A stretch of DNA of 64,000 nt, taken from contig NC_135386.1 in assembly GCF_049243985.1 (NCBI RefSeq), positions 4,858,501-4,922,500 on the forward strand, in the 5' to 3' direction. This DNA is from Paroedura picta (Eukaryota; Chordata; Lepidosauria; Squamata; Gekkonidae). The notes under the pieces are model-generated. The model saw nothing but the letters and a program-made list of their open reading frames with translations, was not told where the DNA came from and did not search any database. This document shows positions 43,801-51,865 of the stretch, piece after piece (the stretch's first letter is position 1; each line of letters starts with the position of its first letter). The position numbers were made by a program, and so were the translations under genes.

Positions 43801-46800
43801 GCTCAGCTTTTCTGCACTTTTGGACTCTGCCAGCAGTATTTGGACAGGTTTCCCATCCAGATACTAGTCAGGGTCTGCCCTTCTTAGCTTCTAAGATCTG
43901 ACAGGATCGGGCTAGCCTAGGCTATCCAGGTCTGGGTTATTGGGAAAAGAACAGATCTATTTATACTAACTTGGAGAGAGGAAGAGACGAACTGTTCTCC
44001 GAAGAACTGGGAAAAACCTCAACAAACCAATCAGAGAAGGGGAATAATTTGAAGTAGCCGGATGTCCCTAACTGTTCTAGGCCTGTTGGCTGTCTCCTTT
44101 CCTGCCCCTGCAAGATTTCCCGGTGAGCTGTCTGCCGTTACACACATTAGATCTTGTGTATTCCAACAAATGTTTACTAGGGCAGACCCTGCTTAGGTTC
44201 TGAGATCTGACAAGATCAGGCTGACTTGGCTCATCCGGGTCTGGTCACGCTGTCCAATCGCAATGCTTTTCTTCTTGCAGTTTCGCTTCGAGATTGTGAA
44301 ATGCCATCTTTATACTCCGTCTCTGCTGTATTTTGCAACTGCCCCTTGTGCTGAGGCCTTGCTTTCCAAAAAAAAAAAAAAAAGTAGCCTGTTGTACCAT
44401 TTTAAAAAATAGCCTGCGTGCCTTAAGAAATAATCCTGTTGTATTTTATTACTGGATTTATAATAATCTAATAATATTGTTCTTAGGCAGAGAAAGACGA
44501 CACTAGATACACTTTAAAATGATTTACGAAGAGACTCAAGTTTCTAGCCCTCATGGTGGAAGGAGGCAGGACGCAAGCAGTATCGAGTGAAGGCTTGGGA
44601 TTTAGGAAGGAAATGCTGAACACTGATTCTGGTGGTCCCTGCAGGACTCCCCAAGTGTACACAGTCTACAAATGAGAATTCTGGTACCGCTGTGGATGGG
44701 AGCCAGATGCTCACATGAACATATGAGGCCGCCTTATTCTGAAATTAACCATTGGTCCTTCAGTGTGTACTCAGACTGGCAGAGGCTCTCCCTGGTCTCA
44801 GGCGAAGGTCTTCCCCATCACCTCCTACCTGATCCTTTTCTAACTAGAGAGGCTGGGGATTGAACTGGGGACCTTCTGCGTACCAAGCAGCTTTGCCACT
44901 GAGCTGCAGCCCCTTTCCTTTAAGCTCTAGGAATTGGGGAGGGGGCTATGCATGATGCAGCACGAAGATAAAGGGACTTGCATGTTATCTTCTAGATCTT
45001 CTTTGAGTGCTCTGCTGAAACTTTAATGACACTTCTCATGCCAAGAAAAGGGGGTCTTGCTAAAACCTAATTTTCACTGCCTAAGCCACTCTTTCTGGAT
45101 TTTGGGCCTAAAAGTTTTAGCCCGAACAGCGAAGGACACAATCCACGCAAAACCTTTGTTATGGCTGCCCCAATGACCATAGCCATGTACAAGATCTCAG
45201 GTTCCCCAGAACTCTTCATCAGGCCTGATGTTTCAAAAACGTTTAAAAAGAAATATTAAGAGTAGAGCTTAACATCACAACCGGAAATATCTGCCGTAAA
45301 AGACCTCCACCTGTCAGCAGGTAGTAGATTTGCTTGCAGGTAACAGAAGAGTCGGGCTTCTGTCCTGAAAGGTGCAAACAGATACTCTAGGGGGCGCTTT
45401 CACACAGGCTAAATAACGCCATTTCGATCCACCCTGGCGACCATCTGCAAGTGGATTTTGCCATTTCCCTCCGTAAAATCCAGTCGCGTCATGAACATCC
45501 CTGTGCTCTCTGGCAAGCAGTGTGGCTGGCTCCCATCTCCAACACCTTTTTCCGCTTTCACCCAGGTGAAGCCCGATACCATCATCCACGTCTGGAAGCA
45601 GGATTCCGGGCGCTATCCAAACGAGACCGCCCGTGTCACCAAGGCTGGCTACCGGACCCTGTTGTCTGCCCCTTGGTACCTTAACGAAATCTCCTATGGA
45701 CAGGACTGGCTAAGGATTTACCAGGTGGAACCGCTGGCATTCCAAGGTATGTGCCCTCTTGCCCTGTCCCTTCTAGAACGTTGGGTGCGGAAAGGGTGGA
45801 AGAATCAGAAGTGGGTCGTGAGGTCTCAGAGACAGTCCGGTCGGAGCCGTAAAATCGGCGCACAGACTGGACTGTTTTCAGCACAATCTCCTAACTGCTG
45901 AACAGTTTCTGCTCTCCTGCCAGCTTGCAGGAGAATTAATTCTGAATTAATTATTTTCTTCCCCCGATAGGCAGTGCGGAGCAGAAAAATCTGGTGATCG
46001 GGGGCGAGGCTTGTATGTGGGGCGAATACGTGGATGTCACCAACTTGAGCCCAAGACTCTGGTGAGTAGCGAGTACCGTGGGGTTCAAATGAGAATGCAC
46101 TGTGTAGTGTCACTGCACTAGAGTCTGGGAGACCCAGGTTCAAATCCCCACTCTGCCATGATGGTGTGCTGGCATGATTTAAAACATCAGGAGAGCCCTG
46201 CTGGATCAGACCTTGGGGTCCCATCTTGTCCAGCATCCTGTCTCAGGCAGTGGCATGTGGATTCCGGTCAAGTGTTCTCTGATTTCCCCTCCTTTGAAGC
46301 ATCAATTCATTCAATGCGGCTTCTGTTACCTTCTTTCCTCCAGGCCTAGAGCTGGTGCTGTAGCAGAGCGGTTGTGGAGCAACAGGACTGTCCGGAACTT
46401 GCAAGATGCTTATAACAGGCTGGCGGACTTCCGATGTACGCTGCTGAGGTAAGCATGTTCAGCAGGACCTCCTGAGTGGCTGTTTTTACCCTCGGCTTCT
46501 GAATCAGGCACACGCCACCGTGCTGAAAAGGGGTGTTCTCTACAGTGGAGTAGCCACAGAACTCATAAAACTTATACACAATCAGACCATTGGTCTATCA
46601 AGGTCAGTATTGCTTACTCTGACCTACAGTGGCTGTCCAGGGTCTCAGGTAGACCTTTTATGTCATCTACCACCTGGTCTTTTTTCACTGGAGATGCTGG
46701 GAACTGAGGCTGTAGCTCACGGGGAGAGGACCTGGTTAGCATGCAGAATGTCCCAAGTTCAATCTTTGCATCTCTAGTTGGATCAGGTAGTCGGTAATGG

Positions 46801-47543
46801 GAAAGACCTTGTCCTGAGACTCCGGCATCTGCTTGGCAGGCAGGAGGTCCCAGGCTCAGTCCCTGGCATCTCCAGTTAAAGGATCTGACAACAGGTGATG
46901 GGAAAGATCTCTGCCTGAGACCCTGGAGAACTATAGCCAGTCTTGAATAGACAATCCTGACCTCGTTGGACCAGGTGTCTAACTCAGGGTAAGGCAGCTT
47001 CGTGGGACCTTCTGCATGCCAGGTAGATGCTTCTAACACTAAACCAGGGTTTCAGGTCACCGTCTTTCCCATCACCTCCTACCTGGTGCTTTTAACCAGA
47101 GATGTCGGGGATTGAACCTGGGACTTTCTATATGCCAAGCTGAGGCTCTGCCACTGAGCCAGGGTCCCAGATCAAGGTCTTCCCCATCACCTTTGTAAAC
47201 AGAGGCTGGAGAGCCCTCTGACGGAGAGGCTGATTCTGTCAAGGCAAAGGGGTGGCAGGTGACAGTGGATGAGCGATTGGGATGTGCGTGTCCTGCATAG
47301 TGCAGGGGGTTGGACTAGATGACCCATGAGGTCCCTACCAACTCTATGATTCTATGACCTGTTACATTGTCCTTTTCACAGGATGTACCGGGGATTGAAC
47401 CAAGGACCTTCTTCATGGCAAGTAGAGGCTCTACCATTGAGCCAGCCCCATAAACCTGTGTTGTTTTTTTCTCTTACAGGCGAAGGATCCGGGCCGAGCC
47501 CCTCTTCACAGGATACTGCGAACATGAATACAACAGTGGTTGA
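34623..47543 (+). CDS. HEXA: HEXA, beta-hexosaminidase alpha subunit; complete, 14 exons, 521 aa
   Basis: The exons are 34623-34848, 37068-37166, 38732-38797, 39151-39197, 39504-39614, 40078-40179, 41205-41337, 41897-42077, 42800-42886, 43522-43594, 45566-45746, 45971-46061, 46344-46448 and 47480-47543. They sum to 1566 bp: 521 codons and TGA. The product is a lysosomal GH20 enzyme that removes terminal N-acetylhexosamine; with HEXB it forms Hex A, which degrades GM2 ganglioside presented by the GM2 activator. Visible features are a signal peptide (about 1-21), the GH20b-like N domain and the catalytic barrel. Active-site residues match human ones: Arg171, Asp200, His255, Asp315-Glu316 (motif GGDEVDF), Trp366, Trp385, Tyr413, Trp452 and Glu454. 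The six disulfide cysteines of human HEXA are kept. The alpha-specific GM2 loop is present as GSKP (273-276). Odd points are Glu416 in place of human Arg424 and shifted N-glycosylation sites. The GM2 loop and the ARIH1 neighbour identify HEXA rather than HEXB. Confidence 0.97.
35360..35620 (-). mobile_element. tRNA-derived SINE in HEXA intron 1
   Basis: CACAACAGACGCTCTGTGAG and GGTCGCCCGGCCGGCTGCAT identify it; the tRNA-like head ends near 35620. Old GGTTGCCAAC-family sequence precedes it (about 35075-35290). Confidence 0.7.
36370..36600 (-). mobile_element. SINE-like repeat, old
   Basis: CAACGATCCTGCGCGGTAGG, GTTACCCAGCAAGCTTCCAT and GATTCGAACC match the old SINE at 15448-15665. Confidence 0.55.
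36950..37030 (-). mobile_element. tRNA-derived SINE fragment next to HEXA exon 2
   Basis: GAGCTTTTATACCCCACTTT and CAAAGCGGCTTGCAATT are the SINE 3' part; it stops within 40 bp of the exon 2 acceptor. Confidence 0.65.
37068..37166 (+). CDS. HEXA: HEXA coding exon 2
   Basis: This exon encodes residues 76-108 plus one base of Tyr109 ([20 protein letters not shown] onward). It includes Cys97, partner of Cys57, an extra Cys85 and a sequon at Asn91. It is two codons longer than human exon 2. The acceptor is CAG and the donor GTAAGA. The exon's identity rests on phase, position and the VNVTRPGC motif, since this segment is poorly conserved. Confidence 0.93.
37760..37920 (-). mobile_element. tRNA-derived SINE, partial
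   Basis: AAGAAGAGCTGCTTTTTACA, ACAGCAGACACCCTGTGAAC and a repeated GAGCTCTAAGAGAACTG segment identify it. Confidence 0.7.
38732..38797 (+). CDS. HEXA: HEXA coding exon 3
   Basis: This 66-bp exon, the same length as in human, encodes residues 109-130 plus one base ([20 protein letters not shown] onward). The human N-glycosylation site ENYT reads ENYR here. The acceptor is CAG and the donor GTGAGG. Confidence 0.95.
38876..39102. repeat. GGTTGCCAAC-family element
   Basis: It starts TAGGGTTGCCAACCTCCAG and ends CAACCTGGAGTTAGCAACCT, terminal inverted repeats suggesting a DNA transposon. The superfamily is not clear to me. It lies between HEXA exons 3 and 4. Confidence 0.65.
39151..39197 (+). 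CDS. HEXA: HEXA coding exon 4
   Basis: This 47-bp exon, identical in length to human exon 4, completes Gly131 and encodes residues up to 146 ([15 protein letters not shown]). The acceptor is CAG and the donor GTGAGT. Confidence 0.95.
39288..39500 (+). mobile_element. tRNA-derived SINE ending at the HEXA exon 5 acceptor
   Basis: The body has CAACTGGGTGACCGAGGACA and CTCCTGTCGTGGGGAGAGG; its pyrimidine tail CTTCTCCTCCTTCCTCTG runs straight into CACAG and exon 5. Confidence 0.75.
39504..39614 (+). CDS. HEXA: HEXA coding exon 5
   Basis: This 111-bp exon encodes residues 147-183 ([18 protein letters not shown] onward). It keeps the glycosylated Asn150 (human Asn157) and Arg171 of [11 protein letters not shown], the substrate-binding arginine (human Arg178). 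The acceptor is CAG and the donor GTAGGA. The acceptor tract appears to come from a SINE tail. Confidence 0.96.
39800..39973 (+). mobile_element. Sauria SINE fragment
   Basis: GCATCTCCCGTTAAAAGGAC, CTCTGCCTGAACTTGGAGAG and GAACAGACAATATTGAC follow the Sauria SINE order. Confidence 0.7.
39972..40053 (-). mobile_element. CR1-like fragment abutting HEXA exon 6
   Basis: The minus strand encodes [14 protein letters not shown], equivalent to MWNSLPEDVMMATG at 63700. It ends about 24 bp before the exon 6 acceptor. Confidence 0.65.
40078..40179 (+). CDS. HEXA: HEXA coding exon 6
   Basis: This 102-bp exon encodes residues 184-217 ([20 protein letters not shown] onward), with active-site Asp200 (human Asp207). 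The acceptor is CAG and the donor GTGAGC. Confidence 0.97.
40280..41050 (+). mobile_element. L2-like LINE, reverse-transcriptase and C-terminal region, decayed
   Basis: Translations show [20 protein letters not shown], then [12 protein letters not shown] (the RT motif C box with YAGD for YADD), then [40 protein letters not shown] and [20 protein letters not shown]. Frames shift and a stop lies within SLDFCNLL, so it is a dead copy in HEXA intron 6. Confidence 0.85.
41205..41337 (+). CDS. HEXA: HEXA coding exon 7
   Basis: This 133-bp exon encodes residues 218-261 plus one base, including [19 protein letters not shown] with His255 (human His262). The acceptor is CAG and the donor GTAAGG. Confidence 0.97.
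41482..41750 (+). mobile_element. Sauria SINE interrupted by a CR1 3' tip
   Basis: The SINE head (CAGCTCAGTGGAAGAGCCTC) and its end (CAAAGGTCTGACTCTGCATA) are split by a CR1 tip at about 41645-41706 (AATCATAGAGTTGGAAGG to TCTAGTCCAACCCCC, minus strand). Confidence 0.75.
41897..42077 (+). CDS. HEXA: HEXA coding exon 8 (catalytic Asp-Glu)
   Basis: This 181-bp exon encodes residues 262-321 plus two bases of Trp322. It holds the GM2-activator loop ([14 protein letters not shown], human GSEP), the sequon Asn288-Thr-Thr, and the catalytic pair Asp315-Glu316 in [10 protein letters not shown]. The donor GTTGGT is weak, but the exon length and phase equal the human exon. Confidence 0.97.
42155..42442. 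mobile_element. Two Sauria SINE heads in tandem plus a reversed tRNA-SINE head
   Basis: GGCTCAGTGGTGGAGCATCT occurs twice (about 42163 and 42281), each followed by a CAGTT/CAGTC segment. The right end (CTCTAACCACTACACCACCC) is a minus-strand SINE head. Confidence 0.7.
42800..42886 (+). CDS. HEXA: HEXA coding exon 9
   Basis: This 87-bp exon completes Trp322 and encodes residues to about 350 ([20 protein letters not shown] onward). The acceptor is TAG and the donor GTAAGG. Confidence 0.95.
43099..43257. mobile_element. hAT-type MITE in HEXA intron 9
   Basis: CAGGAGTCCCCAACGTGGTG at the left and GGACAGGGACCCCTG at the right are inverted ends of the 10578/54341 family. Confidence 0.65.
43522..43594 (+). 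CDS. HEXA: HEXA coding exon 10
   Basis: This 73-bp exon encodes residues 351-375 ([20 protein letters not shown] onward), with active-site Trp366. The acceptor is CAG and the donor GTGAGG. Confidence 0.96.
43850..43935 (-). mobile_element. 5S rRNA-derived SINE fragment
   Basis: CAGGGTCTGCCCTTCTTAGC and TCTGACAGGATCGGGCTAGC are the reverse complement of diverged 5S rRNA sequence. Confidence 0.6.
44175..44243 (-). mobile_element. 5S rRNA-derived SINE fragment
   Basis: GGGCAGACCCTGCTTAGGTT and GACAAGATCAGGCTGACTTG repeat the pattern of 43850-43935, 300 bp away. Confidence 0.6.
44712..44915 (-). mobile_element. Sauria SINE, nearly complete
   Basis: CACATGAACATATGAGGCCG at the 3' side, CAGGCGAAGGTCTTCCCCAT in the middle, and GCCACTGAGCTGCAGCCCC at the tRNA-related head. 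Confidence 0.8.
45566..45746 (+). CDS. HEXA: HEXA coding exon 11
   Basis: This 181-bp exon is one codon shorter than human exon 11. It encodes residues 376-435 plus one base, including [12 protein letters not shown] (Trp385) and [14 protein letters not shown] (Tyr413, Asn415, Glu416). Human HEXA has Asn423-Arg424 at the last two positions. A new sequon, PNET (Asn394), is present. The acceptor is CAG and the donor GTATGT. Confidence 0.96.
45971..46061 (+). CDS. HEXA: HEXA coding exon 12
   Basis: This 91-bp exon encodes residues 436-465 plus two bases, including [13 protein letters not shown] with Trp452 and Glu454 (human Trp460, Glu462). The acceptor is TAG and the donor GTGAGT. Confidence 0.97.
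46344..46448 (+). CDS. HEXA: HEXA coding exon 13
   Basis: This 105-bp exon encodes [20 protein letters not shown] and on to FRCTLL, the last barrel helix and one cysteine of the C-terminal disulfide. The acceptor is CAG and the donor GTAAGC. Confidence 0.97.
46584..47455. mobile_element. Sauria SINE cluster filling HEXA intron 13
   Basis: At least five pieces occur: 46584-46700 (minus), about 46708-46820 (plus), 46826-47020 (plus), 47055-47210 (minus) and 47385-47455 (minus). Marker phrases include GGCAGGCAGGAGGTCCCAGG (plus) and GGGGATTGAACCTGGGAC (minus). A CR1 tail sits at 47222-47355. Confidence 0.8.
47222..47355 (+). mobile_element. CR1 3' end
   Basis: GGCAGGTGACAGTGGATGAG, GGGGGTTGGACTAGATGACC and CCAACTCTATGATTCTATGA form a standard CR1 3' UTR. 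Confidence 0.85.
47480..47543 (+). CDS. HEXA: HEXA coding exon 14 with stop
   Basis: This terminal exon encodes [20 protein letters not shown], a final Gly and a TGA stop at 47541. GYCEHE supplies the second cysteine of the C-terminal disulfide (human GFCEQE). The acceptor is CAG. Confidence 0.95.
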
Positions 47544-47686
47544 TCAGTGCCCTCTGCTCTGGGCCAGCAGGAGCAACTTCCTTTCCAATCAATGTGATAC
47601 ATCAAAGAGAACTCCCATCCATTGCGGCTCACGGATAACCGCGATTTCTTTTTGCCAACAAGCACTACTACGCTCCCCTCTCTTTA

Positions 47687-47692
47687 AATAAA
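47687..47692 (+). terminator. HEXA: HEXA polyadenylation signal
   Basis: The first AATAAA after the HEXA stop lies 144 bases downstream, which would give a short 3' UTR of about 165 nt. GT-rich sequence follows at about 47735-47755. Further AATAAA hexamers at 47865 (inside a repeat) and 48577 could give longer forms. Confidence 0.65.
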
Positions 47693-47801
47693 TAATTTGG
47701 GCCAGTAGACTCCGATGAAGACGATGCCCTCCTGTTTATCATGATTGTGTCCTGGCAGCTGTCCGGAGAGGCTGCATTAAAGAAACCAAGATGAAGACCT
47801 T

Positions 47802-48000
47802 GGGTTGCCAACCTCCAGGTGAGGCCTGGTGATCTTCCAGAATGACCGTTGATTCCCCAGGCTAAATAAACCCACCCATTCCCTGGAGAAAGTTTGGAGG
47901 GTGGAGGTGGCATTGTATACTGCTGGGGTCACTCACCTCTGCAGGCTCCACCCTCCCCAAAATCGCCAGTTGTTTCTCGGCCCAGAATTGGCAACCCTAA
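47802..48000. repeat. GGTTGCCAAC-family element
   Basis: GGGTTGCCAACCTCCAGGTG at the left and CAGAATTGGCAACCCTAAT at the right are inverted ends. It lies just past the first HEXA polyadenylation signal. Confidence 0.7.
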
Positions 48001-48118
48001 TAAAGACAGGAATCTGATACCTTTGGTGGAGGATTGCTAATTCACCAACGCCTTCTGTGTTGAAATTTTACTCGCCTCTCCAGCTGCAGCCGAACTGCTT
48101 CCCCATTGCCCCCACATT

Positions 48119-48448
48119 ACCTCCTTTCTTGTCTTGGGCCCCTGGTGCTGATGTCAATTCCTGGACCACTGACTCCTCCTCCAGTTTCTAGAGTACCTCC
48201 TTTCTAGAGGTGCTTTTCTTTACTGGGCTGCTGCTGCTAATGCCACTTCTGGGACTGGACAATCAGCTTTCCAGTCTCTAGAGAACTTTCTTTATATGGA
48301 TTCCTTCCCTTCTTGGGCTCTTGATGATGCCACTGCTAGATACACTTTTGGTTTCAGGGTACCTCCTTTCTATAGGTGCCTTTCAGCTTGGGCACCTGGT
48401 GATGATGTCACTTCCGGGATTGGCGAATCCACTTCTGGTTTCTAGAGG
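48119..48448. repeat. Degenerate minisatellite, four units in alternating lengths
   Basis: Units start ACCTCCTTTC or similar at 48119, 48195, 48285 and 48361, giving lengths of about 76, 90, 76 and 88. Each carries a CTTGGGC...TGATGTCACTTC-like core and ends near TTTCTAGAG. The alternation suggests a dimer of about 165 bp. Confidence 0.75.
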
Positions 48449-48677
48449 CGTCCGCAAGTGACGTGTCACATGCCGTTTCCGTGGCTCCTGTTCCCAGTGT
48501 CCATTCTCATGTTGATGGGTATTGCAATATCTGGATTTTTATGGCACTCTGCCTTGGAGACTCTGAACCAGTTATCAATAAAGAAGATATAAAATGAAAA
48601 CCAAGCCAGAAGTATGTGTTGTGAAGCCCCCTTTTTGGGGGGTGGAGGGAGGCACACCAGAATGTGAACTTAGTCTA

Positions 48678-48775
48678 GAGCCAGTGTGGTGGTGTAATCG
48701 TTTGTGTATCAAACTAGGAATGGGGAGATCTGACTTGAAGTCACTGTACAGCCACATGCCTTAAGGGAGTTGTGG
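48678..48775 (+). mobile_element. tRNA-derived SINE head
   Basis: AGAGCCAGTGTGGTGGTGTA is an A-box-bearing SINE start, followed by a diverged body. Confidence 0.6.
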
Positions 48776-49119
48776 TCCCATCCCCTCTAGGGGGCACAAC
48801 AACCCCGGGACCCTTTTCTGATATTCCCCCTGCAGCCTCCGGGGAAGGGGGCTTGAAGACGTCTTGTTCCTTTCATATATTTATTATTTCTTCAAAACAT
48901 TTCTGTGCTGCCTTCCCACCAAGCTTAGGACGCCCACGAATCAGAAACATTGAAACAAACTTTTGGAAACACATAGTACAAAATCTAATTTAACACAACA
49001 AGTAAACAAATCACATGTAGGGTTTAAAACACATGCTGTACACAAGATGGAAAAGCAGTGACAAAATGAGGGATATTACAGAGCCTACCCTCCAAAGCAG
49101 CCATTTCCTCCAGGGAAAA

Positions 49120-49165
49120 TTTATTTATTTATTTAGATTTATATACCGCCCTCCCCGAAGGCTTT
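49120..49165 (-). mobile_element. LINE 3' tail
   Basis: (ATTT)n then ATATACCGCCCTCCCCGAAG is a reversed LINE hairpin tail. Confidence 0.5.
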
Positions 49166-49216
49166 GAAAATGATCTTGGTTGCCTAGAGATCAACTGTTC
49201 TAGCAGATCTCTAGGC

Positions 49217-49291
49217 CAGGAGTGACCAAACTGGCTCTCCAGATGTCCATGGACTACAATTCCCAGGAGCCCCTGCCACCAGCCACCCCTG
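49217..49291. mobile_element. hAT foldback MITE, short copy
   Basis: CAGGAGTGACCAAACTGGC and CCAGCCACCCCTG bound a 75-bp element flanked by CTCTAGGC and CTCTAGGT (49209-49216, 49292-49299). Confidence 0.75.
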
Positions 49292-49314
49292 CTCTAGGTA
49301 TTACCTGGAATTTT

Positions 49315-49620
49315 CCAACCAGGGTTGCCAGGCTTGGAAATACCTGGCAATTTGGGGGGTAGATCCTGAGGAAAGGAGGGTTTGCAGATGGGAGGGACTT
49401 TAGTACGGTATAATGCCCTGGAGTCCACCTTCCACCACTGGGAGAGCAGCTGTAATCCCAGGAGACCTCCAGCCACCACCTTGGCAGTTGTCAACCTTAC
49501 TGGCCACCCTAATCATCCCGCTGAGGTCTTTTCCCACCCCACGTTCTGCCCTCCCCAGGCTCCACACCACAATCTCCCAAGTATTCCCCTCCCTAGAGCA
49601 TCCCCTACATTATAGCGATG
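49315..49620. repeat. GGTTGCCAAC-family element
   Basis: CAGGGTTGCCAGGCTTGGAA at the left and GGTCTTTTCCCACCCCACG with CAATCTCCCAAGTATTCCCC at the right; internal order is rearranged relative to 51665-51865. Confidence 0.5.
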
Positions 49621-49624
49621 CAGG

Positions 49625-51260
49625 CTAAACAAAGCATATTTGTGGATGTGGAACACCTTTCTCAGGTATGAGATCCTGCAGCGGCAACCACCAAGGTGCG
49701 TGATTTATGCCCCGCGAAGTCTGCGGAATAAGCCAACTCGGGCAAAGCAATCGAGAGGAATAAGGGCACCCATACATAACAGAGTGAATGAAGAATTTGA
49801 AGGCACTACTAATCAGAGGCCAGGTAGGGTCCTTACCTGGCAAAGGCCAATATTTCTTGAGTTGTTGAGAAGACGTGCGCACAGTTTTATTCTAGCCGTG
49901 GAGTCGCTACAGATTGGCAGGCTGCTCACTCTGGCGCTGAAAAGGTGATGCGAACAACCAGGTTTCGCTGGCAAATGGAACAGAGGGCTGTCCGAGGCCT
50001 ACAGAGAGATGAAAAAAGGGAACAAAGGCCCCAATCTGAGAAAAATTAGGAACCCAAAGGTTGAGCAGCAACCTTTTGCCTGCCTGATCCCCAAAAGACC
50101 GTGGACTCTAAAGAAGATTTTATTTTACTTTTGACAATGTAGCTTTGCAGTCCCGCAGCAACACAGACCGCACCATTTTAAAAAATACTCGGAGCAGGAA
50201 ATGGAGCAGCGTGGGTGGGACAATGATAGCTAGACTGTCACATGTTTCCCCTCTATATGGCGCTGGCTGGTTGCTCACCAATGGGATGCAGGAAGAAAAG
50301 TGGCAAATCCACTTTTTGCAGTTCCCTCATCCCGAGGCAAAACTCGAGCCAGCCCCTGGACAGCCTTGGGATGCAGGTGACATCATGCGTCTCTAAAACC
50401 CACCAGCAACCAGAGGCTGTTCAGGGGTAGATTCCTCGTGCGGAAACGGTCAATGAACTGCCCAGGCTAAGAGGGGCTTGGGGAGATGAGCTACAAAAAT
50501 GAACAATTTTATTTAGAAAATTACATTTTTTTTTAAAGCCCGGCAGGTTGACAATTATGACTTGGGTGCTCCTGTGAAATTGTTGAGGAGGGCAGGCCTC
50601 GGGAAGGGGAAGGACTTGAATGATGTATAATACCATAGAACCCACCTATGCTTCACAGCCATTAGGAGACATTAGTGTCCTTCTGACTTGAGACTCTTCA
50701 AACCAAATCTATAGCTGATGGACTCATTGTCAGTAATCAGAGAGCCATTTTGAAGGGCTTAGAAACCTCTCTTTGTCCTCAGGGCTCCATTAGTGGTTCA
50801 GGAATCAGCACGATGGTCTCACCCAAAGGCAGGTCAAGAGGCCAGATAAGGTCCCAGTTGCCAAGGGGCCTCCAGGTTCCAGCCTGCTTTCTTTCTAGAG
50901 CCAGAGTCTTGTTTTTTCCCGCTGGATGGAAAGATTATTTGCCATTATGTGCCCACGCATAGCTTTTCACTTCCTCCTCCTCCTCCCCTGTGCCCTCAGC
51001 AGGAAGTCTACGGACAAGGCAGAGGTCTAAATATGGACTGCAAATTGATTCTTCAAGGGAGCGGACTGAGGGCTTCTGCTTTTCAATTAGACGTGTGTGT
51101 GTTTTTCCCCTCCTCTCTGAACCTTCTCCACTTTGCCCGTCTGGAGTCGCCGGAACTGGGAAGTGAGTCTCTGTCCTTGCTGTCAATGAGGGAAAAGTCA
51201 AGTGTATCGACGAATGAATCGATGCGTCTACCTCCCTGACTCTTCCCGTCCATTTGGGGT
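49625..51260. other. Intergenic, unassigned
   Basis: The open frame at 49640-49948 (102 codons) resembles nothing I know. The rest holds no repeat that I can name. Confidence 0.35.
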
Positions 51261-51280
51261 GTGAGTTTTTCATTTTCTCT

Positions 51281-51281
51281 T

Positions 51282-51333
<52 letters not shown>
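51281..51333. repeat. (TC)n microsatellite
   Basis: About 25 uninterrupted CT dinucleotides, preceded by TCTTC variants. Confidence 0.9.
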
Positions 51334-51341
<8 letters not shown>

Positions 51342-51393
51342 GTCTGGTTCAAAAACGACATGGCTTTTGAGCAGACATCAGCATATTTCCTGA

Positions 51394-51399
<6 letters not shown>

Positions 51400-51443
<44 letters not shown>
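51400..51443. repeat. (ATT)n microsatellite at a LINE tail
   Basis: Pure TTA/TAT triplets lead directly into the reversed LINE tail at 51444, so the array probably grew from its 3' tail. Confidence 0.9.
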
Positions 51444-51444
<1 letters not shown>

Positions 51445-51580
51445 TCGATTTATTTCCCGCCACTCCCAAATGGCTCGTGGCGGGTTGCAATGTCTTAAAA
51501 CCCCATTAAAACTCCCATTAAAAGACTTAAAACCATCACAACATGGCAGCCCAATAGCAAAATCCCCTTCCTACCCCCCC
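51444..51580 (-). mobile_element. L2-like LINE 3' end
   Basis: TTCCCGCCACTCCCAAATGG and CTCGTGGCGGGTTGCAAT form the hairpin, followed by CCCCATTAAAACTCCC. Confidence 0.65.
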
Positions 51581-51664
51581 ATTCCTAAAATTTTCATGCA
51601 GATGCAGCAGTTGGAGTGGTGGACTAATATCAGGGAGCTCAAGGTTCAAATCTCTGGTCTGCCA

Positions 51665-51865
51665 CAGCTGCCAATCTCCAGGTGGTAGCTAGAGATCTCC
51701 TGGAATGACCACTGATCTTCAGGCAACAGAGACCAGTTCTCCTGGAGAAAATGGCCACCTTGGATGGTGAGCTGTTAAGCACTAGACCCCACTGAAGTCC
51801 CTCCCCTGCCCTCCTCAGGCTCCACCCCCAATTTTCCAGGTATTTCTCAACTTGGAGTTGGGAAC
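51665..51865. repeat. GGTTGCCAAC-family element
   Basis: CTGCCAATCTCCAGGTGGTA, GACCAGTTCTCCTGGAGAAA and CCACCCCCAATTTTCCAGG show the usual internal order. An old SINE-like tail follows at 51885-51990. Confidence 0.6.

Noticed and set aside
51261-51509. Open frame with poly-Ser/Leu and poly-Tyr runs
   Set aside because: It is a read-through of the (TC)n and (ATT)n microsatellites.
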